Assembly (NCBI GenBank): GCA_949282965.1
Contig: CASDQW010000008.1
Coordinates: 1 to 39,780, forward strand
Length of the DNA: 39,780 bases
Origin: an uncultured Lentisphaeria bacterium
Lineage (GTDB): Bacteria > Verrucomicrobiota > Lentisphaeria > Victivallales > Victivallaceae
Direction of reading: 5' to 3'
Shown: positions 34,150-39,780 of the stretch, one piece after another
How positions within the stretch are numbered: position 1 is the first letter of the stretch
How the letters are laid out: every line of letters begins with the position of its first letter
Notes under the pieces: model-generated
Told to the model about the DNA's origin: nothing
Seen by the model: the letters and a program-made list of their open reading frames with translations, nothing else
The model's database searches: none
Made by a program: the position numbers and the translations under genes

Positions 34150-36263
34150 TTACTGCCGCGCGTATTCACAATAAACCTGACGGGACTCATCGGTCTGCAC
34201 CAGAAAACATTTTTTTCCGAACAGCAACCTGGCCGGAATCCGCCAGGGAATGCCGCAATAGAACTGATCCGCCACCAATTGCCCATCCGCGTAAATCTGC
34301 GCCACATCAAACGCCTGACGTATTTCCACAAACCCCTCTCCGGAGGAAACCTCCAGCCGGAAATAGCGCCGCGGCCGCCCCCCGCCCAATTCCAGTTCTT
34401 CCGGATAGACTATCGCTCCGGGAGCCTCTGCAACGGGAGTCAATCGCAGTTCAGCCGGAGTAAACGGTTCCCCGACATGCTCCTGCTCCCATGCCGTACC
34501 GGTCCAGCGAAACGCCTTCCATAGACCGGGCTGTACCGTCCGGACAACTCCGTCTTCCTGATACAGACTGCAATCCGACGCCAGCCACAGCTGCCCTCCC
34601 AGACGGCGCAGGCCCAGAGCCATGGAAAGGGAAAGCAGCACGATCCCGATACCGCCGTGCCGCACCAGCCGCCCATCCGCTTTCGGCACCATCACCGTCC
34701 CGTCGTCAAAACAGAATTCCGGTCGCATCCCCGGCAGCTCCAGAAAGAAAAACACCTCCCCCTCCCGACACAGCAACTGCGCCAGTGCGTAATCCAGCCG
34801 CAAGTCCGCCTTCAGACGCAGCTTCAGCGGCAGAATAAAGGCGGTTTCCCCCACCAGATCAACCGGCGGCAACTCCAGACCGCACGCCCGCCAGCGAACT
34901 CCGGAAACGTCCCTCAGCGGATACAACCGTTGATAGTGGTTCACAAAGAGAAAACCGCCCGCGCCGTCGGTTCGCAGCATACAGCGGAGCGCGTCATCCT
35001 TGCGCCCGGCCTCCGGCAACACCGCATCCACCGGCGTCATCGGCGCCAGCATCTCCTGAAAATCATGGAGAAACAAATGCAGCAACTGCAACCGGGAATA
35101 CTGTTCCCGCACCTCCCCGTATTCCGAAATCGGCGCCTGAAAATCATAAGAAAGGATCGGCACGTCATTGGGGTACCCACTGGCCTTCGATTCCTGCAAA
35201 GTAGCGTTCTCCCCCAGCGGATTGGTTCCGCCGTGATACATGTAATACCCTTGAAAGTTATTACCGCATCCCAACTTGGTCAGGGCGATCGCATAAATAT
35301 CCATGCCGCGGATGATGTAACGCCGGTGATAGGTGCTCTGCAGTCCCCCTCCCAGTTCGCAGGTCGCGAAAGGATATTGTTCGTAAGGCAGTTCCCAGGA
35401 ATCCTTCGAGCCGTCCCGGTCGGCCAGATCCGCCCCGATCGCGCAATCATTGCGCATCCGGCAAAAGCGGTAGTGCACGGACGGGGGCAGCACCTCCGTC
35501 CCGGTTGCCCACGGAGCATCACAGTACCCCCCGAACATCGGCAGAAACTCCCGAACCGGGATTCTGGTGCCGGAGGCCCCGCTCCAGCCGGTTACCGTAT
35601 AAAGCGGCGCCACCATCCCCAGCTCGATCGTCATACGCTTGAGTTCCGCCAGATGTTCCGGCTGATCCGGGAGTTCATTTTCAATCTGGATGGCGACGAT
35701 GTTGCCGCCCTCTCCCCAGAAAAGCCCGGTCAACTGTGCGGCGATATGCTCGAAGTAACGCCGAACCAGACGCAGATACTCCGGATGATTGCAGCGCAGA
35801 GGAATGTTTTTTTGCAACAGCCAGTCCGGGAATCCGCCGTTGCGACTCTCTCCATGCACCCAGGGCCCGATCCGCAAGGCCACCTCCAACCCAACCTCCC
35901 GACATGCCAGAACGAACGCAGATCGCAGTTTCCATCGAAACGCAACACCCCTTCGGTCTCTTCGTGATGATTCCAGAAAAGGCAGGTGGAGACCAGCTCG
36001 ATGCCGCCCGCTTTCATCTTGCACAGCTCGGTCCGCCATTCCCGCCGATCTCCGCGGGAAAAATGATATTCCCCCATAACCGGAATCCACGGCCGGTGGT
36101 TCCGAACCAGGTAAAGGCTGTTGACTTCGATTGTCTCTCCGGCAGGCGAAACACCCCCCAGATTCAGATGTCCATGCCGTATCTCCGGTGGCCGGAACTC
36201 CGCAAAGGCACACACGATGCCGCCATCGCCCGTCTCGCCCGTCTCCCTTTGGGTCCACTCCAT
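34150..36263 (-). pseudogene. GH35 beta-galactosidase, frameshifted near residue 115
   Basis: Two minus-strand frames together encode one glycoside hydrolase family 35 enzyme of about 705 residues. The first (from ATG 36263) holds the N-terminal strand NHRPWIPVMGEYHFSRGDRR, then GGIELVSTCLFWNHHEETEG. The second (ending at 34150) continues with LACREVGLEVALRIGPWVHG, the acid/base Glu in GNIVAIQIENELPDQ, and the likely nucleophile Glu in FATCELGGGLQSTYHRR. The frames join at 35913-35924. Two CGTT units are present there, and a third would restore reading as DLRSFVLAC, matching the family. This is a 4-bp deletion, not an ordinary homopolymer error. GGGAG precedes ATG 36263, and a good promoter lies upstream. 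No signal peptide is seen, so a cytoplasmic beta-galactosidase is likely. Confidence 0.85.
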
Positions 36264-36367
36264 TTCCGACACTCCCTGTCGCCTGTTACCTTACAACTTC
36301 TCCGAAGCCACCGTGGCATCCTTGCCTTCGTATCGCATTGCACACCGCCCCCCAACCTCAGATGTTT

Positions 36368-36395
36368 ATTATATTTGCATATGGACGTTTTTCAA
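36368..36395 (-). promoter_or_regulatory. Sigma70-like promoter of the GH35 gene
   Basis: On the minus strand, TTGAAA (complement of 36390-36395) and a perfect TATAAT (complement of 36368-36373) are separated by 16 bp, about 105 nt before the GH35 start. The presence of a good promoter and ribosome-binding site argues that the frameshift is recent. Confidence 0.65.
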
Positions 36396-36761
36396 GGAGT
36401 CCCCTCCAACAGAAACTCCGTTCCCGAAACCGGCAAGGACCCGAACCCCATTCTTGACCTTCCCCAACTGCCCGAAACAAGCGGAACAACCAACAGGGCA
36501 ATCGCACCGGATACGTTCCGTGCCGCAAAGATCAGAAAAAACAAACACGTCTTTCTGGATCTTCGCCGGAAAATCCTCATTTTGCCATCATCGGCAAGGA
36601 AGGAGATGGTACTTCTTTCTGTTTTGCACCTGGCAATCTTACTCTCCCAGGCAGAACATGGTAAAATATTCCATCATATTGACAGTTCATGGAGCAACCG
36701 GAAGAAAAACACCACCTGTTTTTTCACTGAAAAACAGAATCATTTATTTCCGCATACGGCA
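36396..36761. other. Non-coding stretch, no convincing gene
   Basis: About 365 bp lie between the GH35 promoter and the small membrane-protein gene. Composition shifts here from GC-rich to AT-richer. Open frames exist on both strands (for example plus-strand from 36381), but they lack ribosome-binding sites and family-like sequence. I see no RNA gene or strong hairpin. Confidence 0.5.
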
Positions 36762-36989
36762 CTACCTTTTGCTGGAAATCGCCTTTTGGATTGTCATGAC
36801 GGCAAACAATATGATAACAATTAAAAATGTTCGCCAGAAATGGGGAAATGGATAGGGCACACAATAAACGGCTACGCCGGCGATTCCTCCCCATAACCAG
36901 GGCGACCGGTTCTCCATACTCGCCGCCCGGGCAACCAGACAGGCTGCGATCGCCGCATATATGATGATGGTGGGGTCGAGAGAAAGCAT
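36762..36989 (-). CDS. Small two-helix membrane protein, unknown function
   Basis: This is a 75-residue protein beginning MLSLDPTIIIYAAIAACLVA. Two hydrophobic stretches (about residues 6-22 and 30-70) flank a short polar loop with SPWLWGGIAGV, and the C-terminus is basic (QKAISSKR). The layout recalls the many small membrane proteins with an (R/K)xxxxWLWG loop before a second helix, but I cannot name a family. I chose the ATG at 36989 rather than an upstream in-frame ATG at 37061, because the TAA of the micro-ORF upstream lies 2 nt before it, implying coupling, and because the residues before it read like an out-of-frame shadow of that micro-ORF. Confidence 0.55.
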   Translation of the reverse strand: MLSLDPTIIIYAAIAACLVARAASMENRSPWLWGGIAGVAVYCVPYPFPHFWRTFLIVIILFAVMTIQKAISSKR

Positions 36990-36991
36990 GT

Positions 36992-37102
36992 TTATTTGCT
37001 TTTTAACTTCATAATCAATATGACAACGATGATAACACCGCTTAAGATACCCCAAAGCCATCCGCCATTATGCAGCAGCCAAAGACCGATTGTCCTCCGC
37101 AA
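36992..37102 (-). CDS. Possible micro-membrane protein coupled to the next gene
   Basis: This is a 36-residue frame ending 2 nt before the next small membrane gene. The translation has a W-rich amphipathic start, then HNGGWLWGILSGVIIVVILI and a basic tail MKLKSK, a very plausible single-pass membrane peptide. No ATG is present before the hydrophobic segment. A TTG at 37100-37102 is in frame, and GGAGG lies just after it, so either an unusual start downstream of that GGAGG is used or the frame is a truncated remnant. It shares a WLWG-x-(I/L)-x-G-V motif with its downstream neighbour, which suggests related or duplicated proteins. Confidence 0.35.
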   Translation of the reverse strand: MRRTIGLWLLHNGGWLWGILSGVIIVVILIMKLKSK

Positions 37103-37142
37103 AAAGCGCAGATTCCGTGTTCAATGTTGGTCAATGCTCAAA

Positions 37143-38015
37143 CTAGCGCTGAATGGCAATTTTTTGACCTGAGGTAAAGTTGCCAATATAAGCCTCCCCA
37201 TATTCAGCTTTGTTTTCGACGGTTATGATCTTAACTCCGGGGGGTAATTCAAATAATTTTTGATCGATCTGGGCAGGGAAAGATATTTTACCCCAATTTC
37301 CGGATGCAAGAATCTCTCCATTTTTGTTAAATGCCTTGTAACTATAAATAAAAGGTCTTTCCGCCGATTTGCCAATCCATAGTTCAATCGCCGCAAAGGC
37401 ATTATCTTGTAATTCATTGTGATTGTCATGAAATTCTTCCGAAGTAAAATTACGATAACGAATTTTCTGATCTGACTGAAAAAGGTTTGAAACAGTCCGC
37501 CATTTGAATAAAAAGGGAGATAAAGTTTCCCATGCGGTCTGGTTGCTTTTTGATACCGTTATTTTATAGCATGGTATCGTATCGTAACTGCCGTCCTGCA
37601 CCGTGAAACTTGCATTTTCAATAAATGAAGTATGCGTCAGCGCATAAACAATCGGCCACCAACTCCAATTAGTGGGATAATGCCGTTCAATTACAATGTT
37701 TTTCAGAGCTCCACCATTTGCAGTCAGCCAAACATATTCTTTTTGTGCAGGTGGAGCAGGAATCATGATGACTTGATCTCTTGCCACTTCATCAACGACA
37801 GTTTCTATGCGGAGCATGCCCCTTGAAGAATAGACTTTGACTTGATCCAATGTTACATCATCACTCATGGGAGCGATGCTTTCAAAAGTGGCTTTCAGGG
37901 AGAATTCCACGGCTTGTTCTAACGTTTTTTTCAGCTCCTGCGTCGTCGCGGCATGACATAACGAGACAAGGCATAAGATACTGATGACCCCCAGCTTCTT
38001 GTTGAATACACTCAT
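37143..38015 (-). CDS. Secreted protein of unknown function
   Basis: This is a 290-residue protein with a clear signal peptide (FNKKLGVISILCLVSLCHA, cleavage after Ala about 22-23), so it is exported. The mature part begins TTQELKKTLEQAVEFSLK and is rich in beta-strand-like segments with many aromatic residues (HYPTNWSWWPIVYALTHTSF). I do not recognise a family, and it shows no enzyme motif. Composition is AT-richer than the genes before 36 kb, which suggests a different history. The ATG at 38015 is preceded by GGGGAGAGG. Its whole upstream leader (38017-38108) is repeated in inverted orientation at 39519-39609, before another unknown gene. Confidence 0.75.
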   Translation of the reverse strand: MSVFNKKLGVISILCLVSLCHAATTQELKKTLEQAVEFSLKATFESIAPMSDDVTLDQVKVYSSRGMLRIETVVDEVARDQVIMIPAPPAQKEYVWLTANGGALKNIVIERHYPTNWSWWPIVYALTHTSFIENASFTVQDGSYDTIPCYKITVSKSNQTAWETLSPFLFKWRTVSNLFQSDQKIRYRNFTSEEFHDNHNELQDNAFAAIELWIGKSAERPFIYSYKAFNKNGEILASGNWGKISFPAQIDQKLFELPPGVKIITVENKAEYGEAYIGNFTSGQKIAIQR

Positions 38016-38016
38016 T

Positions 38017-38108
38017 CTGCGCCTCTCCCCTCGGTTGGACAACATTTTATTGAAAGATTGGTGTAAAAGCCTTTGAGTTACTCTATCCCATTGCTTGCCG
38101 ATTGCAAG
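38017..38108 (-). repeat. Leader repeat, left copy (inverted relative to 39519-39609)
   Basis: This 92-bp segment directly precedes the secreted-protein start on the minus strand and includes its ribosome-binding site. It aligns by eye over its full length with the plus strand at 39519-39609 (about 71 of 92 positions identical, one gap). Shared invariant blocks include CTTGCAATCGGCAA, AGTAACTCAAA, AATCTTTC, GTCCA, GGGGAGA and GCGCAG. A small hairpin, CTTGC-AATCG-GCAAG, is at its far end. The OrfB-side end of the IS element overlaps it (from 38059), and the homology ends at 38108, 8 nt from the OrfB stop. Confidence 0.8.
38059..38068. repeat. Putative IS left terminal inverted repeat
   Basis: TGGTGTAAAA, followed by GCC, is the OrfB-proximal end, 48 nt from the OrfB stop. 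It pairs with 39256-39265. It is a 10-bp exact match, extendable with one gap. Confidence 0.5.
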
Positions 38109-38115
38109 TTCCGAA

Positions 38116-38895
38116 CTAGACGTCATCCGGCGTCTGATATTGGAGTGCCGAATGAATCCGCCTGGAATTGTAAAAATTCACATAATGCTGGACACCAAAG
38201 CGGAGCTGCGGCAAGCTGACGTACTCTTTGATTTTGATATCCTCATATTTCAATGCCCACCAGAAACGTTCCATTTTTGCATTATCCAAACATCGTCCCC
38301 GTCCGTCCATGCTGATCTGAATGCCATGGTTCCGAAGTTCCGTTACAAACTCCGAGCTGGTGAATTGGCTTCCTTGATCTGAATTGAAAATCTCCGGTTT
38401 CCCGTAGGAATCCATTGCCGTTTTTAACGTTTCGACACAATGAAAAGCGCCCATTGTATTCACAACGTTATAAGCCAATACCTTGCGGCTGAACCAGTCG
38501 ACAATTCCAATCACAAATGCCCGATGACCGGCAACCGCCGTGTAAGTAATGTCCCTCCATACCTGATTCGGACGCTCTATCTTGCATTTGCGCAGAAAAT
38601 ACGGGAATTTCTCATGTTCCGGATGCGGTTCCGAGGTATTGAAACGCTGACGCGGATAGACCGTCCGCAGATTCAAGCATTTCTGCAACCTGCGCACCCG
38701 TTTATGATTCACTCTGTAACCGCGGCGTTTCAGTTCAGCAGTCAAACGGGGAACTCCGTAAAAGGGCGTCTCCATATAAATCTCCAGCATTTCGTCCTTG
38801 ACCCGCTCGTCGGATGCTGTCCGGGAAATCTCCTGCCGGCTTTTGTAATAAAAGCTCGAATGAGGAACCTGAAGCAGCTTCAACTGACGATTCAC
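38116..38895 (-). CDS. IS3-family transposase OrfB (DDE integrase core)
   Basis: This frame is 259 residues from the first usable GTG (38893-38895), but the frame is open upstream into orfA, and the functional transposase is expected to be an OrfAB fusion. An HTH_21-like region (GVPRLTAELKRRGYRVNHKR) precedes the rve core. Catalytic residues are Asp in VWRDITYTAVAGHRAFVIG, Asp in IFNSDQGSQFTSSEF, and Glu in DNAKMERFWWALKYE, so the DDE triad is intact. The C-terminus NSRRIHSALQYQTP is family-typical. The upstream overlap encodes ISDQNPDLSVNRQLKLLQVP, the usual IS3 junction, reached by a -1 shift at AAAAG (complement of 38928-38932). Confidence 0.95.
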   Translation of the reverse strand: MNRQLKLLQVPHSSFYYKSRQEISRTASDERVKDEMLEIYMETPFYGVPRLTAELKRRGYRVNHKRVRRLQKCLNLRTVYPRQRFNTSEPHPEHEKFPYFLRKCKIERPNQVWRDITYTAVAGHRAFVIGIVDWFSRKVLAYNVVNTMGAFHCVETLKTAMDSYGKPEIFNSDQGSQFTSSEFVTELRNHGIQISMDGRGRCLDNAKMERFWWALKYEDIKIKEYVSLPQLRFGVQHYVNFYNSRRIHSALQYQTPDDV

Positions 38896-38918
38896 GCTTA
38901 AATCCGGATTCTGATCGC

Positions 38919-39218
38919 TTATTTGAGCTTTTCTGGATTCAAGCCGCAGGCCAAGGACACATTTCGTAAAAAGTCATTCTCGATTTCGAGGCGTCCGATT
39001 TTCTTCATCAGATCGTCCTCGGTATACGGCTTGCGTTCTTTCCGCTCGGCCTTGGACTGGAAAATCTCGGAAGCGCCTTCCATGAGTTTCTTTTTCCACT
39101 GCTGATCCTGATTCGGATGAACCTGGTATTTCCCCGCAATCTCTGTCACGGTCAGTTCCCCGCGCAGCGCTTCCAATGCTACACGGCTTTTCAATTTGGA
39201 GTCATACGATTTTTTCAT
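38919..39218 (-). CDS. IS3-family transposase OrfA (helix-turn-helix)
   Basis: This is a 99-residue DNA-binding protein with the HTH_Tnp_1 fold: KSRVALEALRGELTVTEIAG then KYQVHPNQDQQWKKKLMEGA, followed by a leucine-zipper-like helix (DLMKKIGRLEIENDFLRNV) used in OrfA/OrfAB multimerisation. It ends LNPEKLK just after the AAAAG slip site. A strong ribosome-binding site, AAGGGAGG, lies about 8 nt before the ATG, and a promoter spans the element's right end. Confidence 0.93.
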   Translation of the reverse strand: MKKSYDSKLKSRVALEALRGELTVTEIAGKYQVHPNQDQQWKKKLMEGASEIFQSKAERKERKPYTEDDLMKKIGRLEIENDFLRNVSLACGLNPEKLK

Positions 39219-39242
39219 AAAAACGCCCTCCCTTTTCAGGTT

Positions 39243-39271
39243 AATTTAACGGGCATTTTACACCAAGTCAA
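39243..39271 (-). promoter_or_regulatory. Promoter of orfA across the IS end
   Basis: On the minus strand, TTGACT (complement of 39266-39271) and TAAATT (complement of 39243-39248) are separated by exactly 17 bp. The -35 hexamer lies directly outside the inferred IS terminus at 39265, so either the promoter is a hybrid made by insertion or the true end is a few bases further right. Confidence 0.55.
39256..39265. repeat. Putative IS right terminal inverted repeat
   Basis: This is the complement of TGGTGTAAAA and pairs with 38059-38068. It is located 38 nt upstream of the orfA ATG, a normal distance for IS3 elements. Confidence 0.6.
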
Positions 39272-39518
39272 GTTGTTCAGCTTTCGGGGCCAACCGCAAT
39301 ATATGGCAGACTGAATCAGTGCTGGCTGATTCTGCTGTCCTACATACACGGCGGTGTCCGGACATAGAGCTTTAGTGATCAGAGTCGTCGGTTGATTTAG
39401 CCGCAAGGTCCGTGCATATTTTCCTCTTGGCAAACTGCTGACCAATTGTTACTTTCACCTCTCTATTCCAGGAGGTTCAGTGTATTGTAGCCACAACAAC
39501 GCCGTTTATCTTTGAGTT
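39266..39518. other. Non-coding segment with palindromes
   Basis: About 250 bp between the IS right end and the right leader repeat carry no gene I can support. It holds two notable dyads: GAATCAG-6 nt-CTGATTC (39313-39332) and the perfect 10-bp palindrome TGTCCGGACA (39355-39364). Either could be operator or recombinase sites. A 69-codon minus-strand frame crosses this segment but continues into the IS end without a ribosome-binding site. Confidence 0.5.
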
Positions 39519-39609
39519 CTTGCAATCGGCAAATTGCGGGATATAGTAACTCAAAAACATTTACTCTAATCTTTCTATAAATAATAGTCCAGTTGGGGGA
39601 GAAGCGCAG
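39519..39609 (+). repeat. Leader repeat, right copy
   Basis: This is the 91-bp plus-strand counterpart of the leader at 38017-38108 and ends 54 nt before the last gene in the window. It is preceded at 39511-39518 by TTTGAGTT, which is the exact inverted complement of AACTCAAA at 39548-39555. This copy can therefore fold into an 8-bp stem enclosing the smaller GCAAT-6 nt-ATTGC hairpin (39522-39537). The left copy lacks this outer arm because the IS sequence begins there. Unlike the left copy, its GGGGAGA box is not followed closely by an ATG. Confidence 0.8.
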
Positions 39610-39615
39610 TTTTTA

Positions 39616-39625
39616 TTAGCGCTAA
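39616..39625. promoter_or_regulatory. Palindrome upstream of the last gene
   Basis: The perfect 10-bp palindrome TTAGCGCTAA lies between the right leader repeat and the start of the partial gene at 39664. It is a candidate operator. There is no direct evidence for a binding protein. Confidence 0.35.
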
Positions 39626-39663
39626 ACTGAAGATATCATAAGTCGCTTTGAAAGGATCAGGAA

Positions 39664-39780
39664 ATGTATTCTTCAAGAATGCAGATGTATAATTTAATTT
39701 GCAAGTATTATGAGGGAGAAATAGATAATTTTGAACTTGAAGATTTATTTCCTTCGACCGATGATTTGTTGATAATGGAA
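39664..39780 (+). CDS. Start of an unknown AT-rich gene
   Basis: This open frame runs off the right edge; 39 codons are visible, beginning MYSSRMQMYNLICKYYEGEI and rich in Asp, Glu and Leu. AAAGGATCAGGA lies just before the ATG. It has no recognisable domain yet. The base composition is markedly AT-rich compared with most of the window. It is the gene downstream of the right copy of the duplicated leader, oriented away from the secreted-protein gene. Confidence 0.55.
   Translation, partial: MYSSRMQMYNLICKYYEGEIDNFELEDLFPSTDDLLIME

Larger units (their letters stand above)
38059..39265 (-). mobile_element. IS3-family insertion sequence
   Basis: This is an element of about 1.2 kb carrying orfA and orfB with the family's programmed frameshift arrangement. 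The inferred ends are an inverted pair TGGTGTAAAA (38059-38068; complement at 39256-39265), extending to about 14 bp with one gap (…GCC). No matching 3-5 bp target duplication is visible on the flanks. Because the left end lies inside a leader repeat that is also present, diverged, on the far side, the left boundary is less certain than the right. Both reading frames and the DDE triad look intact, so it may be active. Confidence 0.75.

Noticed and set aside
36381..36824. Possible 148-residue plus-strand gene
   Set aside because: It starts inside the GH35 promoter, has no ribosome-binding site, and the translation lacks any domain or coherent composition.
36762..37061. Longer 99-residue version of the small membrane protein
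   Set aside because: The extra 24 N-terminal residues overlap a credible membrane peptide in another frame and look like its shadow; the start 2 nt after that frame's stop is preferred.
39236..39445. 69-residue minus-strand frame across the IS right end
   Set aside because: It reads from unassigned DNA through the IS terminus and leader and has no ribosome-binding site, so it is an accidental open frame.
38017..39609. Integron attC sites as an explanation of the inverted leader pair
   Set aside because: One copy contains a GTCCAAC that fits RYYYAAC, but the other copy does not, and no paired GTTRRRY core or integrase is present.

Overview
The window looks like a chromosomal segment of a diderm bacterium, most likely from the PVC superphylum and probably Lentisphaerota (Victivallis-like). 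That placement is my inference from gene content and protein style: TolB, a LolA-like protein and an LPS-kinase-like protein imply an outer membrane, and there is a planctomycete-style zinc-ribbon Ser/Thr kinase, a membrane pyrophosphatase and a GH35 beta-galactosidase. Most of the window is GC-rich and tightly packed. From about 36.3 kb to the end it becomes AT-richer, sparser and mobile in character.

Layout. 1-1278 (minus): rpmJ-rpsM-rpsK-rpoA(partial), with no rpsD between rpsK and rpoA. 1586-2560 (plus): an SGNH esterase. 2685-5174 (minus): a K+-dependent-type membrane pyrophosphatase with a clear intrinsic terminator. 5398-10546 (plus): lysS, recD2 and a YuiF-type Na+/H+ antiporter family permease. 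10553-21721 (minus): nine co-oriented genes, tolB-folC-lon-lolA-like-Na/Pi cotransporter-fumarase alpha-fumarase beta-methyltransferase-glycosyltransferase, many overlapping by 4 nt. 21939-26379 (plus): an M16 peptidase lipoprotein and nnr. 26496-29402 (plus): a PilT-type ATPase and, 3 nt later, an HTH-fused N6-adenine DNA methyltransferase. 29576-33075 (plus): the Ser/Thr kinase and, overlapping it by 4 nt, a eukaryotic-type HisA. 33122-33946 (minus): an LPS-kinase-fold protein lacking the catalytic Asp. 34150-36263 (minus): a GH35 beta-galactosidase broken by a frameshift.

The AT-rich tail holds two coupled micro-membrane proteins, a secreted protein of unknown function, a complete IS3-family insertion sequence and the start of an unknown gene. 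The unknown secreted-protein gene and the unknown gene at the right edge are each preceded by a copy of the same ~92-bp structured leader. The copies are in inverted orientation on either side of the IS element. This inverted leader pair is the least explained structure in the window.

The most checkable observations are: the GH35 frameshift, which is exactly repaired by restoring one CGTT unit in a short tandem repeat; the inverted leader pair; the eukaryotic-type HisA coupled to a Ser/Thr kinase; the HTH-methyltransferase coupled to pilT; and the Ala substitution in the LPS-kinase-like catalytic loop. I found no tRNA, rRNA, CRISPR array or riboswitch that I could defend.
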